DNA of 64,000 bases from contig NZ_CP096255.1 of assembly GCF_011516635.5 (NCBI RefSeq), positions 6,508,501-6,572,500 of the forward strand, in the 5' to 3' direction. The translations under genes and the position numbers were made by a program. The notes under the pieces were generated by a model, which saw nothing but the letters and a program-made list of their open reading frames with translations, made no database searches and was not told the DNA's origin. Below are positions 33,738-41,641 of the stretch, piece after piece. The DNA is from Bradyrhizobium barranii subsp. apii (lineage in GTDB: Bacteria; Pseudomonadota; Alphaproteobacteria; Rhizobiales; Xanthobacteraceae). Position 1 is the first letter of the stretch. Each line of letters starts with the position of its first letter.

Positions 33738-34241
33738 TCAGAAGTCGGCCGGCGCAAGCAGCGCCGGCAAGGTGAGCTGGGCAAAGGGAAGGCACGCGGC
33801 GATATCGTCCTCGCCATACCAGCCCGCCTCGTGAAGCAGATTGAGCGAGCCGAGCGTACGGCCGCGCCAGCGCACGGGCATGTTGAGCACGCTCGCGCAG
33901 CCGAGCGAGGCGATCAGCTCGTGGTCGGAGAACACCTTGCGCAGATCGTCCCGCGTTCGGCCGATATAGGCCTCGCCGCGGTCGAGCACGGCCTCGGTCC
34001 ACGGGCCCGGCGCGAGGCGCTTGCGTCCGCCGGTCGGATACGGACCGGGAAGATTGGAATAGACCCGCGCGGCTTCGCCGCTGTCGCCGTCGTAGGTCAG
34101 GATCGTGAACAGCTTGTGCCCGATCGCCGACTTCACGGCTTCGTCGAGTGCCGCGAACAGAGCATCCGGCTGATCCGCCCTGCTCTGCGCCGCCGCGACG
34201 GCGCAGAGCCAGGGATCAGCGGTAACTTTCGTCCGCGTCAT
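33738..34241 (-). CDS. GAF domain protein
   Basis: 167 residues forming a single GAF domain: ALDEAVKSAIGHKLFTILTYD, YPTGGRKRLAPGPWTEAVLD and LGCASVLNMPVRWRGRTLGSLNLLH, with the NxP-V strand typical of GAF. No output domain. Start ATGA overlaps the stop of the MFS gene, so the two are coupled. The role may be ligand sensing or a cofactor-free enzyme in the same pathway. Confidence 0.85.
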   Translation of the reverse strand: MTRTKVTADPWLCAVAAAQSRADQPDALFAALDEAVKSAIGHKLFTILTYDGDSGEAARVYSNLPGPYPTGGRKRLAPGPWTEAVLDRGEAYIGRTRDDLRKVFSDHELIASLGCASVLNMPVRWRGRTLGSLNLLHEAGWYGEDDIAACLPFAQLTLPALLAPADF

Positions 34242-35596
34242 GCAACTTCACCCGCCGCGATCTCTTCCAGCGAGCGGCCGCGCGTCGGCACGCCCATCAG
34301 CACGACGGTGACTGCCCCGAGCAGCAGCACAGTGGTGGTGACCCCGAATACGCCGGCGAAGCCGAAATTCGGATAGAGATAGCCGACCAGGATCGGCGAG
34401 ACGATCGCGCCGATGCGACCGATTGCGGAGGCCAGCCCGGCACCCGTGGTCCTGACCGGCGTCGGGAATACTTCGGCGGTATAGGCATAGACGCCCGCAT
34501 AGGTGCCGTTCATGAACAGGGACAGGAAGATCCCCGCCGCCATGATCTGCTGGTCGCTTTGCGCGAAGGCGAGCCCGAGCGCGCTGGCACCGCCGAGCAC
34601 CATGTAGGTCGCGATCGTCGCCTGCCGCCCGATGCGCTCGTTGAAATACGCGGCGCTGAAATAACCGGGGATCTGCGCGCAATAGATCGCGATCGAATAG
34701 GCGAAGCTCTTGGTAATGCTCATCCCGTTCTGGACCAGCAGGCCGGGGATCCAGACGAAGAAGGAATAATAGCTGAAGGTGATCGCCAGCCACATGATCC
34801 AGGTCATGATGGTGATGCGCGCCTGGCGGCCGGCGAGCAGCGCCGCGAAATTGGCGAGCAGCGTTCCGGTAGCTCCGGCCGGCGCCGTCGCTTCGACGAC
34901 CGGCTGCGGCAGGACATGGCCCGCGCGCGCAAAGCCTGCCTCGATCCTGTCGAGGACGGCTTCGGCTTCCTTCTCCCGTCCCCGGCTTTCGAGCCAGCGC
35001 GGCGATTCCGGCAGCGCCCGGCGCCACCACAGCAGCATGACGACCGGCACCGCTGTGATCACCAGCACGATGCGCCAGCCGTTCTCGTAGGCGGGAACGA
35101 TGAAGTAGCCGAGCAAGGCTGCGGCGACGAAGCCGAAGGAGAAGAAGCCGGCGAGTGCGCCGGTAAAGCTGCCGCGATAGCGCCGCGCGACGAACTCCGC
35201 GAGATAGGGCGCGATGATCGCGCTCTCCGCGCCGGTCCCCATGCCGGCGACAACGCGGGCGGCAAAGAAGGACGGCCAGGTATCGACCATCGCACTCACG
35301 ATCGATGCTGCGCAGTAAAGCGCCAGCGCCGACATCATCACCGCACGGCGCCCGATCAGGTCACCGAGCGTACCGGCGAACAACGCGCCGAACAGGAAGC
35401 CGATATAGGTGCTGCTGCCGAGCACGCCGATCTGGACGCTCGACAGATTCCACGCCGTGCGCAGCACCGGCAGGATGAAGGCCAGCACGGCTGCGTCCAT
35501 CGCGTCGAATGCGTAGCCGAGCCCGCCCATCAACAGCAGATGCGTGTGGAAACGCGCGAATGGAAGGCGCTCGACGCGCGCCGAGATCATCGACAT
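34238..35596 (-). CDS. MFS transporter
   Basis: 452 residues and twelve helices. FHTHLLLMGGLGYAFDAMDAAVLAFILP is an aromatic acid/sugar porter-like first helix, GTLGDLIGRRAVMM the loop 2-3 motif, and RVVAGMGTGAE the helix 4 motif. ESPRWLESRGREKEAEAVLDRIE is the large cytoplasmic loop as in sugar porters. It imports an unidentified small acid or sugar-like compound for the GAF/amidohydrolase locus. A divergent LysR gene is upstream. Confidence 0.9.
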   Translation of the reverse strand: MSMISARVERLPFARFHTHLLLMGGLGYAFDAMDAAVLAFILPVLRTAWNLSSVQIGVLGSSTYIGFLFGALFAGTLGDLIGRRAVMMSALALYCAASIVSAMVDTWPSFFAARVVAGMGTGAESAIIAPYLAEFVARRYRGSFTGALAGFFSFGFVAAALLGYFIVPAYENGWRIVLVITAVPVVMLLWWRRALPESPRWLESRGREKEAEAVLDRIEAGFARAGHVLPQPVVEATAPAGATGTLLANFAALLAGRQARITIMTWIMWLAITFSYYSFFVWIPGLLVQNGMSITKSFAYSIAIYCAQIPGYFSAAYFNERIGRQATIATYMVLGGASALGLAFAQSDQQIMAAGIFLSLFMNGTYAGVYAYTAEVFPTPVRTTGAGLASAIGRIGAIVSPILVGYLYPNFGFAGVFGVTTTVLLLGAVTVVLMGVPTRGRSLEEIAAGEVA

Positions 35597-35671
35597 GAAA
35601 GTCCCCCTCTGTCTGGCGGCCCGGCACTCCGCTCATCCCTTGGAGGAACCATAGACAAAGAGATATTATCG

Positions 35672-35690
35672 TCATAATTTATAATTATGA
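35672..35690. promoter_or_regulatory. Palindromic LysR-type operator candidate
   Basis: A 19-base AT-rich palindrome, TCATAATT-TAT-AATTATGA, in the divergent region between the MFS gene (start 35596) and the LysR gene (start 35705). It stands out in GC-rich surroundings and ends 15 bases before the LysR start. It contains T-N11-A. Its distance from the LysR start fits autoregulation. Confidence 0.6.
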
Positions 35691-35704
35691 TCTAGTACAT
35701 CACT

Positions 35705-36634
35705 GTGGTGAATGTTCTGTCGTTCCGATCGCTCGACCTCAACTTGTTGAAAGTCTTCGAGGCCCTGATGACCGAAGGCAGCGTCACGCGCGCCGCAAAT
35801 GCGCTTCTGATGACGCAGCCGGCGGTCAGCAACGCGCTCGCGCGCCTGCGCGACGCGCTCGGCGATCCCCTGTTCGTCAGGTCCGGCACCGGCATCCGCC
35901 CGACCCAGCGCGCCGTGGTGCTGTGGGAGCCGATCGGCGAGGCGCTGGAACGCGTTCGCGGCGCGCTCGACGAGCAGGTGTTCGATCCGCGCCGCGCGCA
36001 GACCGAGTTCAGCCTGTCCATGTCGGACTACGTCGCCTCGCTGGTGATGCCGAACCTGCTGAACCATTTCGGCAGGGTCGCGCCCAAGGCGCGCGTCCAT
36101 ACCGTACCCAACACCATTCTGGAGATCGCCGACCAGCTCGAGGACAACAGGGTCGATTGCGTGCTGAGCGTCTATGTCAACGAGGCGCAACAGCCGGCCG
36201 CCATTCGCTCGCGCTCGCTGTGGACCGTCGACTACGCCTGCTTCATGCGGCGCGGCCATCCGCTCGCCGCGATGAAGCGGCTGAGCACGCGCAGCTTCCT
36301 CAATGCGGGGCACGTGGACGTGAGCCTCGCCGGCAAGACCTTGCCGTCCTACGATCTTTTCCTCGCCTCGCGCGGGCTGTCGCGCAACCTGGTCGCGACC
36401 GTCAATCATTACAGCGCCGCCTACGAGGTCGTGCGCCAGTCCGACCTGATCGCCGTGCTGCCGAGCGATCTGCGCTCGCAATCCCGGCACGCGCCGTTCC
36501 TGCACGCCATGCCGATTCCGCTCAAGGCGCCACCGCGCATCGTCAGCCTGTTCTGGCACCAGCGCAACGACACCGTGCCGGCGCAGCGCTGGCTGCGCGA
36601 GACCCTGGTCGAGATGTTCGCCAGGTCCGATTGA
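35705..36634 (+). CDS. LysR family transcriptional regulator (NodD-like branch)
   Basis: 309 residues from GTG at 35705. DNA-binding domain: FRSLDLNLLKVFEALMTEGSVTRAANALLMTQPAVSNALARLR, with helix-turn-helix about 24-45 (kept as two parts here: GSVTRAANALLMTQPAVSNA and LARLRDAL). The effector domain runs from about 90 to 300. The DPLFVRSGTGIRPT segment is typical for the NodD/NahR branch of LysR. It is divergent from the MFS-GAF-amidohydrolase operon and likely activates it. Confidence 0.92.
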   Translation: MVNVLSFRSLDLNLLKVFEALMTEGSVTRAANALLMTQPAVSNALARLRDALGDPLFVRSGTGIRPTQRAVVLWEPIGEALERVRGALDEQVFDPRRAQTEFSLSMSDYVASLVMPNLLNHFGRVAPKARVHTVPNTILEIADQLEDNRVDCVLSVYVNEAQQPAAIRSRSLWTVDYACFMRRGHPLAAMKRLSTRSFLNAGHVDVSLAGKTLPSYDLFLASRGLSRNLVATVNHYSAAYEVVRQSDLIAVLPSDLRSQSRHAPFLHAMPIPLKAPPRIVSLFWHQRNDTVPAQRWLRETLVEMFARSD

Positions 36635-36772
36635 TCCCGCCGGCGCGGTGAAAAACTGGAAACCATGCCTTTCCCGGAGCAGCATTGTCGAAGCGGCCTC
36701 CGCGCCCTAGCTGCACAGCAAACAATTTCCCACATGCGGGCGCCGCTCGCGCCCCCCACAGAGACCTGATCG

Positions 36773-37804
36773 ATGACCGCACCGCTCGAATTCGGACTGG
36801 ATACCTTTGGCGACGTCACCAAGGACGGCACAGGCAAGACGCTCGCGCACGCGCAGGTGATCCGCAACGTCGTCGACGAAGCCGTGCTGGCCGACGAGCT
36901 CGGCCTCGACTTCATCGGCCTCGGCGAGCATCACCGATCTGATTTTGCGATCTCCTCGCCCGAGACCGTGCTGGCCGCGATCGCGTCGCGCACCAGGCGC
37001 ATCCATCTCGGCTCGGCCGTGACGGTGCTGAGCTCGGACGATCCGATTCGCGTGTTCCAGCGCTTTGCCACGCTCGACGCGCTCTCCAACGGCCGCGCCG
37101 AGGTCATCCTCGGCCGCGGATCCTTCACCGAATCCTTTCCGCTGTTCGGCTTCGACCTGCGCGCTTACGAGGCGCTGTTCGAGGAGAAGCTCGACCTGTT
37201 CACGGCACTCTTGTCGCAGCAGCCGGTGACCTGGGAGGGCAAGCTGCGTCCGCCGCTGAAAGATCAACTGGTCTATCCGCCGGTCGAGAACGGCCGGCTT
37301 AAGACCTGGATCGGCGTCGGCGGCAGCCCGCAATCGGTGGTGCGCGCCGCGCATTACGACCTGCCCCTGATGCTCGCGATCATCGGCGGCGATCCCGCGC
37401 GCTTTGCGCCCTACGTCGATCTCTATCACCGCGCCTTCAAGGAGTTCGGCCGCCCGGCACAGCCGATCGGCGTGCACTCGCCCGGTTACGTCGCCGAGAC
37501 GGATGAGCAGGCGCGCGAAGAGCTGTGGCCCGACTACAAGGCGATGCGCGACCGGATCGGCAAGGAGCGCGGCTGGCCGCCGATGGGCCGCGACGAGTTC
37601 GTCAATGAGGCCGAGCACGGCTCGCTCTATGTCGGCTCGCCGGAAACCGTCGCGCGCAAGATCGCCAAGACCGCAAAGGCGCTTGGCATTTCGCGCTTCC
37701 AGCTGAAGTATTCGGCGGGGCCTTTGCCGCACGAGAAGCTGATGCGGAGCATCGAGCTTTACGGGGGGAAAGTGGTGCCGCTGGTCAGGGAGATGATGGG
37801 GTGA
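36773..37804 (+). CDS. LLM class flavin-dependent oxidoreductase
   Basis: 343 residues of the luciferase-like monooxygenase family (F420/FMN TIM barrel). FGLDTFGDVTKDGTGK, then VLADELGLDFIGLGEHHRSDF (His-rich beta-2 loop), SAVTVLSSDDPIRVFQRFATLD, EVILGRGSFTESFPLFGFD and a C-terminal RKIAKTAKALGISRFQLK are typical. It would hydroxylate or oxidise a substrate with reduced FMN. It appears monocistronic; GAGACC precedes the ATG. Confidence 0.92.
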   Translation: MTAPLEFGLDTFGDVTKDGTGKTLAHAQVIRNVVDEAVLADELGLDFIGLGEHHRSDFAISSPETVLAAIASRTRRIHLGSAVTVLSSDDPIRVFQRFATLDALSNGRAEVILGRGSFTESFPLFGFDLRAYEALFEEKLDLFTALLSQQPVTWEGKLRPPLKDQLVYPPVENGRLKTWIGVGGSPQSVVRAAHYDLPLMLAIIGGDPARFAPYVDLYHRAFKEFGRPAQPIGVHSPGYVAETDEQAREELWPDYKAMRDRIGKERGWPPMGRDEFVNEAEHGSLYVGSPETVARKIAKTAKALGISRFQLKYSAGPLPHEKLMRSIELYGGKVVPLVREMMG

Positions 37805-37829
37805 GGCGATAGTCCGTTTTTGCTTTCGC

Positions 37830-38072
37830 TCACCAGAATCTCTTCTTCGCGAAGGCGTGGCCCGAACCCGACTTCAAATAACGTTCGAAGGCTCTCGCCT
37901 TCTCGATATCTGAGAAGGCCACATAGGTAACCAGCCTCCAAGGCATGTATTTGGAGGTATGCGGAGACTTGCCCGCGTTATGATCCGCTAGCCGTTTTTT
38001 GAGGTTCGCCGTCAGGCCAATATAGCGCTGACCGCCGAAAGCGTCGCTCTCCAGAAGATAGACATAGTGCAT
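37830..38072 (-). CDS. Single-domain GIY-YIG nuclease family protein
   Basis: 80 residues from ATG at 38072 (GGAGG upstream). The domain begins YVYLLESDAFGGQRYIGLTANL with Y-V-Y and Y-I-G as the GIY and YIG triads, then LADHNAGKSPHTSKYMPWRL and AFERYLKSGSGHAFAKKRFW, where the conserved Arg, Tyr and Glu residues expected for cleavage are present. Small GIY-YIG proteins are abundant in Bradyrhizobium. It lies directly downstream of tRNA-Tyr and a 15-base palindrome. Confidence 0.85.
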   Translation of the reverse strand: MHYVYLLESDAFGGQRYIGLTANLKKRLADHNAGKSPHTSKYMPWRLVTYVAFSDIEKARAFERYLKSGSGHAFAKKRFW

Positions 38073-38105
38073 GGGGCCGCCCTCCTTCGCCAAGGCTTCG
38101 GAGGG

Positions 38106-38168
38106 CATCCTGCTTCGCGCAGTTGAAGGCTGTAAATCCTGCGAAGCGCGTCAGCGCGAAGCAGGATG
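38106..38168. repeat. 15-bp palindrome next to tRNA-Tyr and the GIY-YIG gene
   Basis: Perfect 15-base arms (CATCCTGCTTCGCGC at 38106-38120 and its complement at 38154-38168). The loop of 33 bases contains a third related stretch, TCCTGCGAAGCGCG. One arm runs into the encoded CCA of tRNA-Tyr (38167-38169). Confidence 0.8.
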
Positions 38169-38252
38169 GTGGGGGAGGCAGGACTCGAACCTGCGAAGCC
38201 ATGAGGCGGCTGATTTACAGTCAGCTCCCTTTGCCACTCGGGACACTCCCCC
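38167..38252 (-). tRNA. tRNA-Tyr(GTA)
   Basis: Acceptor GGGGGAG/CTCCCCC, D-arm, anticodon arm CTGACTGTAAATCAG (anticodon GTA), long variable arm and GGTTCGAGTCC T-arm. CCA is encoded at 38167-38169. The long variable arm and GTA anticodon identify tyrosine. Confidence 0.95.
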
Positions 38253-38458
38253 GCTCGACGGCAGCACAATCGGGCCGGACCTTGCCGGCGACCGAATACG
38301 GCCATGGAACGTGAAGGCCGCGACAGCCCGGATGGGGGCGCGACCGGGCGCGTTTATGGGCGATGCGGTGGGGCAAAGTCAACCGAGGCGAACAGCTAAA
38401 ATCGCCCCCGAAGCCACCCAAATTGCCATATTCCGGGACCCGTGACACAAGCGAGCCC

Positions 38459-39289
38459 ATGAAGGATCGAAAATTCATCCCAAGGGGCCCCCGCGGCGGG
38501 GCTAAGCCCTTCAACAGGCCCGGAAAATCAGCCGGCCGGCCGGCTTGGCGCGACCGCGATTCGCAGTCCGACGGACCGGTCATCCTCTATGGCTGGCACA
38601 CCGTGACCATGGCGCTGGCCAACCCTCAGCGGCAGATCCGCAAGCTGACGCTGACCGAGAACGCCGCAAAGCGGCTTGCGGACGAAAACATCGCGACCCG
38701 CGTCACGCCCGAGATCGTCCGGCCCCAGGAGATCGACCGCCTGCTGTCGCCCGACGCCGTGCACCAGGGCCTGCTCGCCGAGGCCGACGCCCTGCCCTCG
38801 CCCGACATCGAGACCCTGGAGCAGGAAGGCATGGTGCTGGTGCTCGACCAGATCACCGATCCGCACAATGTCGGCGCCATCCTGCGCTCCGCGGCGGCTT
38901 TCGCGGTGAAGGCGATCGTCACCACGGCGCGCCACAGCCCCGAGGCAACCGGCGTGCTGGCCAAGGCCGCCTCCGGTGCTCTCGAGCTGGTGCCAATGGT
39001 GACTGTGCAGAACCTCGCCCGAGCGCTAACCGCGCTGAACGAGCGCGGCTTCCAGACCGTTGGGCTGGACAGCGAAGGCAGCGAGGACCTCTCGAACGTC
39101 ACGCTGCGCGAGCCGCTCGCGCTGGTGCTTGGTGCCGAAGGCAAGGGCCTGCGGCAACTGACCCGCGAGACATGCAGCGTCGTGGCGCGGCTCGACATGC
39201 CCGGCGAGATCAAGAGCCTCAACGTCTCCAACGCCGCCGTGCTCTCGCTCTATGTCGGCGCGAGCCGTCTCGGGCTGATGAAGCGGTAG
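38459..39289 (+). CDS. rlmB: 23S rRNA (guanosine-2'-O-)-methyltransferase RlmB-like (TrmH family)
   Basis: 276 residues from ATG at 38459. A basic Arg/Gly-rich N-terminus (about 1-35) precedes the substrate-binding domain ILYGWHTVTMALANPQRQIRKLTL. The SPOUT domain holds VLVLDQITDPHNVGAILRSA, then ALVLGAEGKGL and the knot NVSNAAVLSLY. It should methylate the 2'-OH of a guanosine in 23S rRNA using SAM. It follows tRNA-Tyr on the other strand. A TrmH-type tRNA target cannot be fully excluded. Confidence 0.9.
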   Translation: MKDRKFIPRGPRGGAKPFNRPGKSAGRPAWRDRDSQSDGPVILYGWHTVTMALANPQRQIRKLTLTENAAKRLADENIATRVTPEIVRPQEIDRLLSPDAVHQGLLAEADALPSPDIETLEQEGMVLVLDQITDPHNVGAILRSAAAFAVKAIVTTARHSPEATGVLAKAASGALELVPMVTVQNLARALTALNERGFQTVGLDSEGSEDLSNVTLREPLALVLGAEGKGLRQLTRETCSVVARLDMPGEIKSLNVSNAAVLSLYVGASRLGLMKR

Positions 39290-39290
39290 A

Positions 39291-39322
39291 GCGTTTTCGA
39301 GCGAATTGGATACCGGTTCGCG
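39291..39322 (+). repeat. Dispersed repeat (GCGTTTTCGAGCGAA type), copy 2
   Basis: GCGTTTTCGAGCGAATTGGA then TACCGGTTCGCGT, directly after the stop of the rRNA methyltransferase gene. It nearly matches the inverted copy at 32444-32478. Confidence 0.75.
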
Positions 39323-39350
39323 TCAAGAAAACGCGTCAAACTAAGAATCC

Positions 39351-39388
39351 AAACAACAAAACGCCCATCCGCATCGCGCGGACGGGCG
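39351..39388 (-). terminator. Rho-independent terminator for the Gly/Tyr-rich protein gene
   Basis: On the minus strand GCGCCCGTCCGC and GCGGATGGGCG form an 11-bp stem (one mismatch) followed by TTTTGTTGTTT. It lies 27 bases past the stop of the gene at 39415. Confidence 0.7.
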
Positions 39389-39414
39389 CTTCGTCAACTC
39401 AACCAATCAAACGA

Positions 39415-39936
39415 TCAGTAATAGCGGCGCAGCACGCGGTGGCCGCCGTAATACGGCGCGCGGTGGGCGTAGCCGTAGCGCGGACCGTAGCCGTAGTGCG
39501 TGCGCGGCAGATAGCCGTAGCGCGGGCCATAGCCGTAGCGATACGGACGGTAGTACGGGCGCTGATAGGGATAGGCGGCGGCGGCACGATAGCCATAGCC
39601 ATAGCCGTTGCCGTAGCCATAACCACGGCCGTAGCCGTAGTTGGCGGGCGCGACGACTGCGTCCTCACGATAGGTCGGGTACGGCGCGAATGCGCCCGGT
39701 CCGGTGTAGGTCGGCCCTTGGTTGACGTAGTAATACTGCGTGGCCGGCTCGGCGAGGTGCTCAAAGCCCCATCCGCCATAACCCGGGCCATAGCCCCAGC
39801 TACCGCAACCCGTGTTGCAGCCGCTATAGACCGGCGCAACCGGTGCGCACGTGCCGAAGCCGCAAGCCGCGGCGGGCGCGGTGGCGACGAACATCACGGC
39901 AACCGCCGCAACCAGTCCCGAAATCATCTGACGCAT
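39415..39936 (-). CDS. Secreted Gly/Tyr-rich protein
   Basis: 173 residues. Signal peptide about 1-23 (MISGLVAAVAVMFVATAPAA). The mature protein has Cys-rich spots (CGFGTCAP, CNTGCGSWG) then a long low-complexity tail of GYGYG and YRPYRYGYGPRYGY repeats, also visible as a short imperfect DNA repeat (about 39470-39640). No family is recognised; the composition is that of envelope-associated proteins. Confidence 0.75.
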   Translation of the reverse strand: MRQMISGLVAAVAVMFVATAPAAACGFGTCAPVAPVYSGCNTGCGSWGYGPGYGGWGFEHLAEPATQYYYVNQGPTYTGPGAFAPYPTYREDAVVAPANYGYGRGYGYGNGYGYGYRAAAAYPYQRPYYRPYRYGYGPRYGYLPRTHYGYGPRYGYAHRAPYYGGHRVLRRYY

Positions 39937-39992
39937 TACTCTCTCCTGTTGATTTTCGTATCTTGGATTTTTTCTTGAATTTTCGACGTTTC

Positions 39993-40478
39993 TTAAGTTG
40001 GCGGCCTTCCGGGAGCCTCTGCATGCGGCCGCGGCCGAGTACGCCGCGGACGGTCGTTGATCTCAGGCGCAAAGATCACCGGCGGCGGATTGACGGGTAC
40101 GTCCATCTGCGGCGGCAGCGGCGCCGATTGCACACCCCAGCTCTGGTGATAGCTCTCGGCGGGCCTGGGCAATTTGCGGTTCGCGGGCGGCTCGACCTCG
40201 AGCCGGCCGTAGCCGGGCCGCAAGCCCATGGTCGGATAATAATGGCCGACGTCCTCGGGCTGCCGCTCGGCGATGTAGCGCCCGCCATAGATGGTCGGCT
40301 GCACCTGAACGTTCTTGCCGAGACCCCAGACACCCTCGACCACGCTGTAGGACGCGTCGATGTTGTCGATGATGACGGGCACGCCCGGGCGGCCAGGAAC
40401 GACGATATCGAAGCCGCCGCCGGCAAACGCCGTCGCGGGCAATCCGATCAGAAAGGCGGCGAGCGCGAGAGCGCGCAT
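39993..40478 (-). CDS. Secreted hypothetical protein
   Basis: 161 residues. Signal peptide 1-19 (ending AFAG). The mature part begins GGFDIVVPGRPGVPVIIDNI, includes AERQPEDVGHYYPTMGLRPG and ends in a Pro/Arg-rich tail (DRPRRTRPRPHAEAPGRPPT). Probably an exported protein of unknown role. It is followed on the same strand by the Gly/Tyr-rich protein gene. Confidence 0.7.
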   Translation of the reverse strand: MRALALAAFLIGLPATAFAGGGFDIVVPGRPGVPVIIDNIDASYSVVEGVWGLGKNVQVQPTIYGGRYIAERQPEDVGHYYPTMGLRPGYGRLEVEPPANRKLPRPAESYHQSWGVQSAPLPPQMDVPVNPPPVIFAPEINDRPRRTRPRPHAEAPGRPPT

Positions 40479-40785
40479 GGAAGGATCCCGGTTTATCCGA
40501 CGCTCAACCTATCCGATCGCCACGCGGAGAGGGTTAAGGCCCGCTCACCAATTTCCGGTAAGCCTAACGTGCAAGGGTCGATAGCGGCTCAAATGCCGCA
40601 AGCTGCGCTAGCGAAGCGTTAACGGGACACAAACCCGCCGCACATGCTGGATCGCACGAGGTTGCGTGACACAAACCGCACATCCTCCGCGGGCTCACGT
40701 CGATGTGACCCCACGTGCGAGAATCCGCGGAACGACTGCCGGATGGCGCGCTTAGCACAGGTCTCAACAACATGGAGCAAATGCC

Positions 40786-41259
40786 ATGACGAGCCTGAAG
40801 CTTCTTGGCTTGGCCGCGATCGTCGCGTCCACGCTGGCAACACCGGCCTTCGCGCAAACCACAGTCGACAATTCGGGCCGCTGTACGGGGCTCTTCCAGG
40901 ATCCCAATTGCCAGAATCTCGCCCCCGGCAATCCCACCACCGATCGCGCCTATCGGCGCCGGCACATGGCCCGCGGCCAACTGAATCCGGATGACGAAAC
41001 TCGATCGGGCTTCTGGCCGGTCGACACCGCAGGCGCCGTTGCTGGCGCCGCCATCGGCACCGCAGCAGCCGTTGCATCCGCGCCGTTCCGCGGCTGGGAC
41101 AATTCCTACGCCTATGACACTTCCGGTGGATATGCCGGCGGCCGTAGCGAAATGGGCTGGTACGGCAATTGGGATACTTACGCAGCCCGCAACGGCATCG
41201 TTTGCCGGCCCGGGACCTGGTACAAGGGAGCGGACGGCCTCCAGCACATCTGCCAGTAA
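40786..41259 (+). CDS. Secreted hypothetical protein
   Basis: 157 residues. Signal peptide 1-23 (ending AFAQ). The mature region has two Cys pairs (RCTGLFQDPNC at 32-42, and VCRPGTWYKGADGLQHIC near the end), with a small hydrophobic Ala-rich segment AGAVAGAAIGTAAAVASA in the middle that may insert into the membrane. No family is recognised. A terminator follows at 41286. Confidence 0.7.
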   Translation: MTSLKLLGLAAIVASTLATPAFAQTTVDNSGRCTGLFQDPNCQNLAPGNPTTDRAYRRRHMARGQLNPDDETRSGFWPVDTAGAVAGAAIGTAAAVASAPFRGWDNSYAYDTSGGYAGGRSEMGWYGNWDTYAARNGIVCRPGTWYKGADGLQHICQ

Positions 41260-41285
41260 CACGGCACAAGTCGGGTGAAGAGGAT

Positions 41286-41312
41286 CAGGCGGCCCTACGG
41301 GCCGCCTGTTTC
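41286..41312 (+). terminator. Rho-independent terminator
   Basis: CAGGCGGCCC-TAC-GGGCCGCCTG, a 10-bp perfect stem followed by TTTC, 26 bases after the secreted protein gene stop. Confidence 0.75.
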
Positions 41313-41381
41313 ATGGCGGCGAAACCCACCTCTGGAAGCATGGAATGCCGAAAAGTTCACCTCGCGGATATGAGGTGACAC

Positions 41382-41522
41382 ATGAAACGACTACCCGGCA
41401 CCGCCGCCATCGGCAGCGCCGCTATCATCGGGTCGTGGAACGGCGACAAGGCTGCCATGGCCAAGTGGTGCGCTGGCGCTCCCAAGACGCTGCGCATGAT
41501 CGAAGAGGGTATGAAGCCATGA
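41382..41522 (+). CDS. Small hypothetical protein, 46 residues
   Basis: ATG at 41382 with GAGGTGACAC upstream. MKRLPGTAAIGSAAIIGSWN looks like a short secretion or membrane segment, followed by WCAGAPKTLRMIEEGMKP. The stop overlaps the ATG of the next small frame (ATGA). Real expression is unproven. No family recognised. Confidence 0.4.
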   Translation: MKRLPGTAAIGSAAIIGSWNGDKAAMAKWCAGAPKTLRMIEEGMKP

Positions 41523-41596
41523 AGTTTGCCCTCACCTCCGTCACCATTCTCGCTCTGCCCTGCAATGCGCAGACGATGGAGGAAAACCGTCGCTAA
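41519..41596 (+). CDS. Very small frame, 25 residues, signal-peptide-like
   Basis: Overlaps the preceding frame by ATGA. MKFALTSVTILALPCNAQTM resembles a signal peptide, then five polar residues and a stop at 41594. It may be the rest of a larger gene lost before the IS256 insertion, since it ends 46 bases before that element. Weak support. Confidence 0.3.
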   Translation: MKFALTSVTILALPCNAQTMEENRR

Positions 41597-41641
41597 TGCT
41601 TTAGCGCGGCGCGTTCGCTATCATCTTAGCGACCCTTTCCC

